Assembly (NCBI RefSeq): GCF_000296465.1
Contig: NZ_JH815204.1
Location: 310,001-374,000 of the forward strand
Source of the DNA: Barnesiella intestinihominis YIT 11860
GTDB taxonomy: Bacteria > Bacteroidota > Bacteroidia > Bacteroidales > Barnesiellaceae
DNA: 64,000 bases
Reading direction: 5' to 3'
The translations under genes were made by a program, and so were the position numbers. Shown one piece after another: positions 9,650 to 17,260 of the stretch; position 1 is the first letter of the stretch, and every line of letters starts with the position of its first letter. A model generated the notes under the pieces. That model was given only the letters and a program-made list of their open reading frames with translations, made no database searches and was not told the origin of the DNA.

Positions 9650-10267
9650 TTATTTCACAAGATTCTGTTTCGCTTTCTCCATCATTGTGATGATATCGAA
9701 ATGCAATTTCATAATCTCAGTATAATTTTCTTTATTCTGCGGTATATGAATATATTTAAGATTTTCTGTTATAGGATACATTAAATCTACATAATCATTT
9801 GTTTTTAAGAAAAAAGAGATTTCATCATACAACTGTTGGTATCTAGTTAGTAATATATTACCAGGTGTAGCTTGCAGATCATCACAAACGATGGAACTAA
9901 CACGTGCAGCAAAGCCTAGTAAAGACCCTTTTTCTACTACAGATAAAATACCAAATGCGTTTGACATACCTGTTTTAGATAAATGTATTTCATTTGAAAT
10001 GGTTGTCTTGTATAATTCTAAATCTTTGCGTTGTTTTTCAACTTGATCTATTTGTTGTTTTAAGTTACGTAGTTCAAAAAAACTAGCAATCTGAAAACCA
10101 ACAACTATTGTAGCACAGACACCAATTAATGAAGCTATAATCCCTATGTATGAATCAGTCGTTATAGTTCCATTATTTTTTATTTGCCCCCAGAATGTCA
10201 AAACGACACAAGTTACACTACTTATTATACAAGTTGAGGTGAGTATAATATTATTTTTGCAAGCCAT
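9650..10267 (-). CDS. Two-TM coiled-coil protein of unknown function
   Basis: 205 residues. Two hydrophobic segments near the N-terminus (residues about 8 to 27, IILTSTCIISSVTCVVLTFW, and about 42 to 65, IGIIASLIGVCATIVVGFQI) are followed by a coiled coil around NLKQQIDQVEKQRKDLELY, then a soluble helical domain. No family name is recognised. The gene begins 5 bp after the stop of the ATPase gene, so it is translated from the same transcript. Topology suggests a membrane anchor, or a pore-type partner of the neighbouring SIR2-like proteins or ATPases; this is inference from position only. Confidence 0.65.
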   Translation of the reverse strand: MACKNNIILTSTCIISSVTCVVLTFWGQIKNNGTITTDSYIGIIASLIGVCATIVVGFQIASFFELRNLKQQIDQVEKQRKDLELYKTTISNEIHLSKTGMSNAFGILSVVEKGSLLGFAARVSSIVCDDLQATPGNILLTRYQQLYDEISFFLKTNDYVDLMYPITENLKYIHIPQNKENYTEIMKLHFDIITMMEKAKQNLVK

Positions 10268-10272
10268 ACTTA

Positions 10273-10680
10273 TTATATCAAATGTGTCACATTAATTTTC
10301 TTATACTTATTCCCCATGCCCAGGGCAAAGGCCATTTGGTCTTTTATAATCAGCTCGCCTTTTTGAAGCCCTGCTATCGCTGTCCTGATTTCTTGAAGTT
10401 CCTGGCCACTCACACCAAACAAGTCTTTGATGACCTTATCGTCAATAGTCTGTTGTTTCATAATCAGAGGATACTGAGCATTGGCATAAAAGTCAAAACC
10501 TTTTGATTTGAAACTACTCATATTCTGAGTGGCAAGAATAATACTTAAACCTTTATTTCGTCCTACTGCAATTAGATTACGCAGTGGGCGATTGTCGAAG
10601 TCAAGCATATAGTGAGCTTCATCAATAATAGAGAAATGACGTATTTGTACTACCTCATCATTTACTGCTTGTTTATCCAT
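10273..10680 (-). CDS. HerA/FtsK-like ATPase, C-terminal part (frameshifted off the DndE-like gene)
   Basis: 135 residues holding the second half of a hexameric RecA-like ATPase: Walker B SIIDEAHYMLDFD, then RNKGLSIILATQNMSSF (sensor) and a C-terminal domain. It has no Walker A of its own; that lies in the upstream piece, whose frame ends 19 bp inside this one. The join reads NIYEL (upstream frame) to MDKQAVND (this frame), so one base change would restore a single protein of about 530 residues. Either a recent frameshift mutation, a sequencing error or a programmed event is possible. It ends 5 bp before the 2TM gene. Confidence 0.7.
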   Translation of the reverse strand: MDKQAVNDEVVQIRHFSIIDEAHYMLDFDNRPLRNLIAVGRNKGLSIILATQNMSSFKSKGFDFYANAQYPLIMKQQTIDDKVIKDLFGVSGQELQEIRTAIAGLQKGELIIKDQMAFALGMGNKYKKINVTHLI

Positions 10681-11858
10681 AGCTCATAAATGTTATTAAG
10701 TTTAGACATCAGGAAATACACAATAGCTTTGGCTATAGGTCCATCTTTGGGATACCCATCCATCTTAATGATGTAGCTGTCATCAATCAAAGAAACTTTA
10801 TCTTCTGATTCAAAGATATGTGCATTAACCAATTGCTTCAGAACAGAAGAAATACTATCATCATTATTTGCATCTTTCATTCGTGATTGATAGCATTTCA
10901 GCATTAATTCAAATGAAATAGGGGCGCCATTTGTCGATTTATAGGCTTCTACAATAGCTTCACTAAGACGATTGTTCATGTTGGCACTCGCACTTACTCG
11001 GTCTATAGAATATAAAGCAGAAGACATTTCTGTAGAATACAGATTAATTTCATTGATAGAGCGTTCTGTGAAATCCTTAAATGGAGTAAAAGGCAATGGC
11101 TGTGTCAATGGATCCAGAATACAAGAACGGTCCACATCGAAGAGTGCCAACCAATGGTTATTCTGTATATCGCTGAACTCTCCTTTGTAGTCAAACAGCA
11201 GGAAGTTCACGGGATATTGTGATTCTGTGGATAACATTCTGAATTGCTGAATCAAAACAGCCAGCAGATTGGTCTTTCCGGAACCTGTAGCTCCCGCAAT
11301 AATAATCTGTGAGTTGGTAATGGAACGACTGTTTATATCCAAAGTCGCTTCCATTTCTTCATCACCATAGTTACCAATCAGAAGATTCAGAACTGGAATA
11401 TCTTTTGCCATGGCTACTTTGTTGTTCATAGCGTATAAGAAGGAATCCAGATTGTTGTCAGCTATCAGATAGTCACGTCCACGGAGCATTTCTGCTGCGA
11501 TAATTCGAGAAAGCGTAGCGTTTTGAGTCCAATCAATGTTCAAGTCCGAATACCTTAATTTTAACAATGCTGAATATAAGGTGCTTAAATCGTGCATTGT
11601 GAAAAAACTGGGAGTAATTCGTATGGATGACACAGACAATTGTATATTCTTGTAATCATCTATGGAACGCTTTGTAGGCAAACTTAGTCCCACGATGAAG
11701 CAGATACGCATTATCTTATTCTGATTCAAGTTTATACGTTTTTCACGATCAGCCGTTCTGGAAAGATTGATTTTTGATTCAATCAGTTCCTTGATTGGAT
11801 TGATTGCATCAAACAATCCTTCCATCTGACGCGTATTTGAAAAATTTATGATGCTCAT
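10662..11858 (-). CDS. DndE-like domain fused to HerA/FtsK-like ATPase, N-terminal part
   Basis: 398 residues. Residues 1 to about 135 resemble DndE of DNA phosphorothioation systems: a helical domain with INLSRTADREK, RICFIVGLSLP and, at the end, IIAAEMLRGRDYL. A P-loop ATPase follows, with Walker A IIAGATGSGKTNLL at 186 to 199 and LLFDYKGEF after it. The Walker B half is in the overlapping gene at 10273 to 10680 because of a frameshift. Family knowledge: DndE binds nicked DNA within the DndCDE modification complex, and HerA-type ATPases translocate DNA. The start is 5 bp after the preceding ATPase fragment. The DndE assignment rests on pattern similarity and should be treated as probable. 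Confidence 0.65.
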   Translation of the reverse strand: MSIINFSNTRQMEGLFDAINPIKELIESKINLSRTADREKRINLNQNKIMRICFIVGLSLPTKRSIDDYKNIQLSVSSIRITPSFFTMHDLSTLYSALLKLRYSDLNIDWTQNATLSRIIAAEMLRGRDYLIADNNLDSFLYAMNNKVAMAKDIPVLNLLIGNYGDEEMEATLDINSRSITNSQIIIAGATGSGKTNLLAVLIQQFRMLSTESQYPVNFLLFDYKGEFSDIQNNHWLALFDVDRSCILDPLTQPLPFTPFKDFTERSINEINLYSTEMSSALYSIDRVSASANMNNRLSEAIVEAYKSTNGAPISFELMLKCYQSRMKDANNDDSISSVLKQLVNAHIFESEDKVSLIDDSYIIKMDGYPKDGPIAKAIVYFLMSKLNNIYELWINKQ

Positions 11859-11863
11859 TTCTT

Positions 11864-12316
11864 TTACTGATTAAGAGTTAAACCAAAATAACCGTCTTCA
11901 ACCGTAGTATTCTGTGCTTCTACATTGCGATGAAGTGTATAGGTTTTAGAGATAAACGGTTCCAGTTTGATATAGTCGCTGTCTGTCCTGATTTCAGAGG
12001 TCGTACAAAGCAAAATAGTTTGTTCTGCCAATTGTGGAAAATATTCTTCCATCAAGGCATCACGACTTTCATTATCGAGAACCCCCATTACTGTATCAAT
12101 CATTACAGGCGGATTATAATCTCCCAGGTTTCGTAATACTTTCAATAAAACTTGGATGAAGATTTGTTTGGATGCAGCATTGAGCTGATTCAATGAAATC
12201 TCATTTCCGGCAGTATGATAGAGCTTTATATTGAATTGTTCAATGCTGTCAGACAACTCAACTTTGGCTACATGACTTTTGTATGAAATAAGTAACTTGT
12301 TAAGTTGCTGCTGCAT
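11864..12316 (-). CDS. DndD-like SMC ATPase, C-terminal part (frameshifted)
   Basis: 150 residues forming the C-terminal ATPase lobe of an SMC/RecN-type protein: LNQLNAASKQIFIQVLL (ABC signature region) and PPVMIDTVMGVLD (Walker B and D-loop). It overlaps the 3' end of the N-terminal piece by 49 bp in a different frame. Reading this frame upstream gives QFAEEEKAQIESEM, a natural coiled-coil continuation, which shows that the two pieces were one gene of about 660 codons and that the shift lies around 12340 to 12365. Without rejoining, neither half can bind and hydrolyse ATP properly. Confidence 0.7.
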   Translation of the reverse strand: MQQQLNKLLISYKSHVAKVELSDSIEQFNIKLYHTAGNEISLNQLNAASKQIFIQVLLKVLRNLGDYNPPVMIDTVMGVLDNESRDALMEEYFPQLAEQTILLCTTSEIRTDSDYIKLEPFISKTYTLHRNVEAQNTTVEDGYFGLTLNQ

Positions 12317-13863
12317 TTCACTTTCAATCTGGGCTTTTTCTTCTTCAGCAAACTGTCTGCAATCTTTTCAAACAGAGGTTTGAGCTTGACCAAAGTGTCG
12401 AATTTAATATCAGGTTCTTGCTGGATTTGTACATCAAACTGATGAATCCGTTTCTCAAGACGTTGAATGTCTGCTTTCAGTGTCGCTTCCTGACCTTTCA
12501 GTTTCTCTATCTGGTTCTGAGAGGCTTCATAATTTTGAATTAGATATTCGTTACCACCGGCTTGCGTTTGTTCCAATGTCTGTTTTTGCGAACGTAAGTT
12601 ATCCAACGTCGAAAGTTGAATTTCCAGTTCCTGGCGCTGGCGGTCAAGTGCAATGAACTGATTGGAGCCAGTTCTTTTTACCAAGTTAGTCAAAGCGGTT
12701 ACTTCCGCTTCGTCAAGATAACCAAAAGGATCTTCTTTATTAGTACTATTTTGGATAGCTACAATATGAGATACAACCTGTTCTTCATCCACAGATTCAC
12801 TGCACAGTGACAAATCTTTTAAGTAAGTTATAATTTTGTTTGTTACGTCTTTCAATGTCTCCAACGGATAAGCACCGGTATTCTCTTTCTGAAGCTGTTC
12901 TTTTATGTGCAGAATATTATTGATTTCTTGTGCCAGGTTCGAAGCTAATTTAGGCAAGAATAAATCAATTTCTATGTTGTCAACAAATGCTTTCAAATCC
13001 TCAGCATAAGTTGCTGCACGTTTTACAATATCGTCAATTTTGCCGGCAAGCTCTTGTATCTTTTTATTAAGGGCAGAAGCTTCTTGAGCACCGTCTTTTG
13101 CCCGTTTATATTCCACTTCTACCGACGCAAGATACTTATATTTTGCATCTTGTTCTGCTATACACGTATTTAAGTCTGCGGTCAGCTTGTCTTTTTGTGC
13201 GCATAGTTCATTATATTCCTGTGCTTCTTTTTCTGCTTCAAGACGTTGCTGTGCCCATTCCTGTTGTAGTTTTTCAGCGGCACGCTTTAACTGAAGGTAT
13301 TTTTTGAAGCCCAACACATTCTCGAAATTATCACGAATGGTTTGGGCAAATACATTTTTCTTCAGCAATTCACTCGATTGCATTGCATCAAATAGGAAAT
13401 ACTGACTCAGTTCCTGAGGCAGATTAGCTTTGATGATTTTATTGATTTCCTGTTCTGCTTTTACCCGGTCCTTGGGAGTAGTCATCGTACCGTAAACATA
13501 CATGTTCCCATTCATGTTCAGCGATACGCTTTCCAATGGTTTTCCTTGCGGATTTAACTGATAAACACGCTTTAATATGTACTTCTGTTGCTGGCCGAGA
13601 ACTTTCCCTACAAATGTTACCTGTAAGGAAATCTCTGGTTTGACTGTGTTTAAGGCTCCCTGATTGAGCAATTCCATGAAATGCTCTTTGTTCTCAATTT
13701 TTAGACCATAAAGAGCTCCGCTTATGGCCTCGAATAAAGTAGTCTTACCGCCACCATTTGCACCGCCAATCAGAATAATCGGGCGATCATCATCGACTGT
13801 CAAATCCAGATCAAGTGACAAGTAAGTCTTATAATTGCTTATTTTAATTCTCTGTATCAGCAT
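12268..13863 (-). CDS. DndD-like SMC ATPase, N-terminal part (frameshifted)
   Basis: 531 residues. The N-terminus reads MLIQRIKISNYKTY, then a Walker A GGANGGGKTTLFE at 33 to 45, then a Q-loop region with QYFLFDAMQSSELL. Two long coiled-coil stretches (about 190 to 300 and 420 to 500) flank a hinge-like middle, the SMC/Rad50 arrangement used by DndD. The last 20 or so residues (from KKKKPRLKV on) are out of frame; the true continuation is in the overlapping downstream piece. Known role of DndD: ATPase of the DNA sulfur-modification complex that displaces or nicks DNA. It starts 8 bp after a small dnd-type gene. Other SMC-like defence ATPases remain an alternative. Confidence 0.7.
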   Translation of the reverse strand: MLIQRIKISNYKTYLSLDLDLTVDDDRPIILIGGANGGGKTTLFEAISGALYGLKIENKEHFMELLNQGALNTVKPEISLQVTFVGKVLGQQQKYILKRVYQLNPQGKPLESVSLNMNGNMYVYGTMTTPKDRVKAEQEINKIIKANLPQELSQYFLFDAMQSSELLKKNVFAQTIRDNFENVLGFKKYLQLKRAAEKLQQEWAQQRLEAEKEAQEYNELCAQKDKLTADLNTCIAEQDAKYKYLASVEVEYKRAKDGAQEASALNKKIQELAGKIDDIVKRAATYAEDLKAFVDNIEIDLFLPKLASNLAQEINNILHIKEQLQKENTGAYPLETLKDVTNKIITYLKDLSLCSESVDEEQVVSHIVAIQNSTNKEDPFGYLDEAEVTALTNLVKRTGSNQFIALDRQRQELEIQLSTLDNLRSQKQTLEQTQAGGNEYLIQNYEASQNQIEKLKGQEATLKADIQRLEKRIHQFDVQIQQEPDIKFDTLVKLKPLFEKIADSLLKKKKPRLKVKCSSNLTSYLFHTKVM

Positions 13864-13871
13864 AATCGTAT

Positions 13872-14090
13872 TTATTGACGTATTTTTTGGATTGCATTAC
13901 GGATGATGTCTTCCGTTTCATTATCACTCATTTCTATCACATCAACCTTTTTGGCATGATAGGCCTTCAGAATATCTTCACTGAGCCATTCAAAGTCTAT
14001 CCCTTCAACTTCGCAAATAGCTTCTATCATTGACAAGTCATCCTTACGAATACCGTAGTGAACAAATTTCGGATCTATACCTTTAGCCAT
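13872..14090 (-). CDS. Small DNA-modification-system-associated protein
   Basis: 72 residues, acidic and helical, with IEAICEVEGIDFEWLSEDI in the middle and a helical tail ETEDIIRNAIQKIRQ. Small proteins of this type sit immediately upstream of dndD in Bacteroidota dnd clusters, which supports reading this operon as dnd-derived. It ends 8 bp before the SMC ATPase start and begins 5 bp after the stop of the truncated upstream gene, so it was translated from the same message. Biochemical function is unknown. Confidence 0.6.
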   Translation of the reverse strand: MAKGIDPKFVHYGIRKDDLSMIEAICEVEGIDFEWLSEDILKAYHAKKVDVIEMSDNETEDIIRNAIQKIRQ

Positions 14091-14095
14091 AATCT

Positions 14096-14317
14096 TTATG
14101 CGTTTTTAGGATAAAAAGCATCCCAGTTTAACAAATCAGTTGTATTCTCAATGGGTAGTTTGGAATATAGCCAGTTACTTCCATCTTGAATGATAACTCC
14201 TCCATAAAGAGGTGTATCTTTAGTTGAATATTCTTGGATATATTGCAACAAGGCATTATGCTTCTCCGGAGCAGTTACATCACTTCCGGCACTTTTCGAT
14301 ACAGCATATTTACATCA
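14096..14317 (-). pseudogene. C-terminal remnant of the first gene of the dnd-like operon
   Basis: An open frame of about 70 codons ends in a stop at 14096 to 14098. It reads SAGSDVTAPEKHNALLQYI, then LYGGIIIQDGSNWLYSKLP and LLNWDAFYPKNA, which looks like genuine protein. There is no start codon: the frame meets a stop at 14315 to 14317, exactly where a palindrome begins. It is spaced 5 bp from the next gene, as in an operon. Best reading: the 3' end of a gene (possibly dndC or another modification gene) whose front was removed by a rearrangement. The family is not recognised. Confidence 0.5.
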
Positions 14318-14331
14318 CTGATTATCAGTGA
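14315..14331. repeat. 17-bp palindrome at gene truncation point
   Basis: TCACTGA-TTA-TCAGTGA, perfect 7-bp arms. It coincides with the point where the upstream part of the dnd-like operon is lost, so it may mark an old element end or recombination joint. Confidence 0.55.
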
Positions 14332-14747
14332 CTATTCATTTTAATCGGTACAACCTCTGTTTTGACAAATACACAGAATGTGGGGATAAATGCAAATCGT
14401 TGTATTTCACAGCTTTGCATATACGTGTTGTACCGCCTCTTTTCAGCCTTTTTGTGGAATGTCCGCTATCAGATTCAACGTGTTGAACGATAGGGCATTT
14501 CCGCATGGATGTTACAGAACGCTTGTTGAATGCAAAGGTAGTGGTTTTCTTGGGATTTCTGTGGCTTGCGGTGGAATTTTTGCGTTCGGTACTCGATTCG
14601 TTGGAAAAAGTGTAGCAAAACTGAATTATTCGCTTGAAAAAGTGTTTGTATGCCATAAATGGTACACTTTTATTCGGAGGAAACCATTATATCATATCGG
14701 GTGTAATTCTGCATCGGACATCAATATTATACCTGAAATGGTATAAA
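14332..14747. other. Non-coding stretch between CBASS-like operon and dnd-like remnant
   Basis: About 415 bp. Open frames exist on both strands but have biased, low-complexity translations (many Ser/Thr/Arg/Phe) and match nothing recognisable. I see no RNA gene, IS end or terminator. It is probably a rearrangement scar. Confidence 0.5.
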
Positions 14748-15554
14748 TCAATAGACTTGGCTGAACTCCATAATGTCGAGCATCTGATATAATATTCCGT
14801 CAATAGCGGAATGCCAATTTTGGTGAAAATGACCATAATACCAATGGTTCACCGGATGATTGTCAGTTTTGAGATGATGCAGGATCATATCCATTGTTTT
14901 TCTTTCAGATTGTACATCTTTAAGAAGTGATGAATCGTTCTCAGCCCATTGGTTAAGGTTGCTTTTTGAGAATAGCTCACAATGTGATGGCGCAGTATGT
15001 GTGACAACTGTATCAATCAAGAAGTTTGCACAGATGGTATTCATCTTATCAGCGTCGTAAATAGGAGCTTCATTCTTCCAATATAAATTGCGGGAAATAT
15101 CATTTTCTTGCAACTCATTGGAGTGAACTCGATATTTCCGTTTGTTCCATTCATTTATGCGATAATTTCGGTCAATAGAAATAGCTCCGCCTACACAAAG
15201 GATGGAATGATTACAGGCTTGAAGGATAGTATAATCAGGAACAGCAATGAAACGTTTGTAACTGAATGTTGTTCCTTCGAAATAAGCTGGATTATCATGA
15301 TTGCCACGTACAAATACAATCCAATTGTTGGCTTGATTCATTCTCTTGGTATTTCGTCTAACCATTTGCTCATAATATTCTTTCTTTTCAAAGCCAAAAC
15401 CACAATCCCCAGCTACAATCAATAGAGTGTCCGTCAACTTGTATTGAATACAGAGTTTGAATACCAATTGATTAAAATCTCCATGAATATCACCGGAAAC
15501 AATAATTGTCTTGGCTTCGGGAAAAGATAGTGAGAATGTGTTGCTATGATTCAT
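14748..15554 (-). CDS. Metallophosphoesterase (calcineurin-like), CBASS-linked
   Basis: 268 residues with the full dinuclear-metal set: SGDIHGDF at 20 to 27, AGDCGFGF near 48, RGNHDNP near 86, a lone VTHTAPS histidine near 190, and YGHFHQNW near 243. No signal peptide is seen, so it is cytoplasmic. It is the third gene in a minus-strand operon after a CD-NTase and a SLATT protein, 34 bp beyond the latter. Family knowledge: such enzymes hydrolyse phosphomonoesters or diesters, including cyclic nucleotides. In this setting it could degrade the CD-NTase product or nick nucleic acid, or simply be an unrelated passenger; sequence does not decide. Confidence 0.82.
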   Translation of the reverse strand: MNHSNTFSLSFPEAKTIIVSGDIHGDFNQLVFKLCIQYKLTDTLLIVAGDCGFGFEKKEYYEQMVRRNTKRMNQANNWIVFVRGNHDNPAYFEGTTFSYKRFIAVPDYTILQACNHSILCVGGAISIDRNYRINEWNKRKYRVHSNELQENDISRNLYWKNEAPIYDADKMNTICANFLIDTVVTHTAPSHCELFSKSNLNQWAENDSSLLKDVQSERKTMDMILHHLKTDNHPVNHWYYGHFHQNWHSAIDGILYQMLDIMEFSQVY

Positions 15555-15588
15555 CTTATATTCCTAATAATAGCGCATGTAATTAATC

Positions 15589-16149
15589 TTATACTTGCAA
15601 GTTGTCAGAAATCATTTGGAGAATTTCTTCGTTTGTGGTAGTTGATTCTTGTTTGTTTTTTAATGCAAAAGATGCTGCATCTACTGCTTCTTTTGATGTT
15701 TGTGGAACAAGCCCCGAATAAACTATATTTTCTATATGTTCTAATTCTGTTCGCTTTTTAGAAATTTGTTCTTTTGTGTACAGCTCTGCCTTTATATCTG
15801 ATAAGAATCCCGCATACTTATTGCGCAAATCGTGCATAACAGCAGCAAATCTTTCGCTGTCAGCTGCCTTCTTTTCTAGATTTTCAGCTTTGTATTTGGT
15901 GGTGAAATATGTTAATGTCAACGCTAAGAAAGCCATTAATGGGACAATGACAATTTCAGGTAGCCACTTGAATATATTGGTAATTGCAGAAGCTGATACC
16001 AAAACAGAAAATACTAAAAGAATCTGATTTTGTTTTTTCTTCTTTGATAGGTATATATTCGCTTGACATAAATGAATTTTGTGCGTCCAAATTATTTTGT
16101 TAAAACGCTCAAGAATCTCCCTATAAAGAATTTTTATTTGTTCGTCCAT
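15589..16149 (-). CDS. SLATT-domain 2TM effector protein (CBASS-like)
   Basis: 186 residues. A helical N-terminus leads into two membrane helices (about 43 to 60, LLVFSVLVSASAITNIF, and about 66 to 82, IVIVPLMAFLALTLTYFTT) and a long charged helix ending in a coiled coil. This is the SLATT (SMODS- and SLOG-associating 2TM effector) layout. It starts 5 bp after the CD-NTase stop, i.e. in the same operon. Known of the family: predicted to form membrane pores when triggered by a cyclic oligonucleotide, killing or arresting the infected cell. The exact SLATT subfamily is not assigned. Confidence 0.75.
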   Translation of the reverse strand: MDEQIKILYREILERFNKIIWTHKIHLCQANIYLSKKKKQNQILLVFSVLVSASAITNIFKWLPEIVIVPLMAFLALTLTYFTTKYKAENLEKKAADSERFAAVMHDLRNKYAGFLSDIKAELYTKEQISKKRTELEHIENIVYSGLVPQTSKEAVDAASFALKNKQESTTTNEEILQMISDNLQV

Positions 16150-16154
16150 ATGAT

Positions 16155-16964
16155 TTATTCTTCTGTCATGTATTTTAAAACTTTGATTAATACATCAATG
16201 TATTTATATGTATCTACTGGCATGTTGCTTCCTGGTGCTGTCAGATTAAAGCTCCAAACAGGGCATGAATCATAAAGCCTTTTTTCGTAAGTTCCTATTG
16301 GTTGATTAGAACTTTGTTCTCCTTCTCTTAGCCAGTGCCAATCAGCAATATTATGATAAACAAAACTATCAATCACGATTCCCGGAAGATGGTAACTCCT
16401 AAAATAGTTATCACGAATTTCACGCATGTGCTTACATGTGTCGAATAACAAACCATTGCTTGCAACATTTTTTTCCTTCATTGCCTGTTGCTCGCTTTTG
16501 GGATTAGTTGTCAACCAGTTGCCACCCATATTTGAATCTGGATAGTCGTATTTCCCATTCCAATTACCCCACCAATCTAATTGACGAAAAGCTGGTAGAA
16601 CTTCAAATTTAATCCCATCGGAAAAGTTTATCACAACGACTTGCCCATCTCCATGAATATCACTGTTCGGATAGGTTTGTAAAATTGCATTCTTCAATGC
16701 TTGTAGTAATCTGGACTGACCATTTCCTCTTAGTGTGTCATATTTATTATATTCGTCTCGTGGCAATTCGACAAGTATATCAATGTCACTTGTATCAATA
16801 GCAGTACCTCTACCATAAGAGCCCACATATAAACTATGAGCAGTTTCGCTGGTGCTACCCCAAAATTCCGAATTAACCGCTCTTGTTATACGTCTATATC
16901 TCTGAGATACTAACGAACGCTGTTCAATGCTAATTATTTCGCCTCTTTTTCTAACTGTATCCAT
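16155..16964 (-). CDS. CD-NTase (SMODS nucleotidyltransferase), CBASS-like
   Basis: 269 residues from ATG 16964. Nucleotidyltransferase motif: GSYGRGT at 48 to 54, then D60 and D62 (TSDIDILVELP), and a third acidic residue E121 in KFEVLPAF, where Asp is more usual. A C-terminal helical region completes the cGAS/DncV-like fold. A frame extending to a TTG at 16994 exists, but a promoter -7 box (TACTTTTG on this strand) covers 16984 to 16991, so transcription starts after that codon and ATG 16964 is the sensible start. Family knowledge: makes cyclic di- or trinucleotides after phage sensing. The product cannot be predicted here. It pairs with the SLATT gene downstream. Confidence 0.85.
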   Translation of the reverse strand: MDTVRKRGEIISIEQRSLVSQRYRRITRAVNSEFWGSTSETAHSLYVGSYGRGTAIDTSDIDILVELPRDEYNKYDTLRGNGQSRLLQALKNAILQTYPNSDIHGDGQVVVINFSDGIKFEVLPAFRQLDWWGNWNGKYDYPDSNMGGNWLTTNPKSEQQAMKEKNVASNGLLFDTCKHMREIRDNYFRSYHLPGIVIDSFVYHNIADWHWLREGEQSSNQPIGTYEKRLYDSCPVWSFNLTAPGSNMPVDTYKYIDVLIKVLKYMTEE

Positions 16965-16983
16965 ATTAATTTTATTTCGTACA

Positions 16984-16991
16984 CAAAAGTA
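16984..16991 (-). promoter_or_regulatory. -7 box for CBASS-like operon
   Basis: The minus strand reads TACTTTTG, a perfect TAnnTTTG. It predicts a transcript start near 16977 and a leader of about 13 nt to the CD-NTase ATG. It is divergent from the R-M operon promoter 35 bp away. Confidence 0.55.
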
Positions 16992-17025
16992 CAAAAATAA
17001 TCCCAGTTTATCGAATATAATTCAC

Positions 17026-17033
17026 TATATTTG
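17026..17033 (+). promoter_or_regulatory. -7 box for XRE-hsdRMS operon
   Basis: TATATTTG, a perfect TAnnTTTG, 22 bp upstream of the XRE regulator ATG at 17056. It fixes the regulator start and rules out a longer frame beginning at 16927. Confidence 0.6.
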
Positions 17034-17055
17034 CACTATAAAATCGTATCAAAGA

Positions 17056-17259
17056 ATGAAACTAAATAGAATAAAGGCTGTATTATCTGAAAAAGGTATC
17101 TCTCAGACATGGTTGGCAAAGAAACTCGATAAGAGTTTCAGTATGGTCAATGCTTATGCTTGTAATAGGATTCAACCAAATTTAGAGACCTTGCAACAGA
17201 TAGCAGAGATATTGCAGGTCGATTTGAAGGATTTGATAACCGACAAAAAGGATAGGTGA
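17056..17259 (+). CDS. XRE-family HTH regulator of the type I R-M operon
   Basis: 67 residues, almost only a Cro/CI-type helix-turn-helix: ISQTWLAKKLDKSFSMVNAY (HTH helices), then PNLETLQQIAEILQVDLKDL. It is the first gene of the R-M operon, and its stop is separated from the hsdR ATG by one base. Small XRE proteins in this position act as controllers (C-protein-like) of restriction expression; here it could also act on the divergent CBASS-like promoter, since both promoters lie within 50 bp. The start is set by the promoter at 17026. Confidence 0.85.
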   Translation: MKLNRIKAVLSEKGISQTWLAKKLDKSFSMVNAYACNRIQPNLETLQQIAEILQVDLKDLITDKKDR

Positions 17260-17260
17260 T

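Noticed and set aside
14336-14746. Open frames of 106 and 118 codons on opposite strands
   Set aside because: They mirror each other, have skewed composition (Ser/Arg/Phe-rich), and lack any recognisable motif; treated as non-coding.
16927-17055. N-terminal extension of the XRE regulator
   Set aside because: It would place the promoter -7 box inside the gene and adds a hydrophobic stretch not seen in small XRE proteins.
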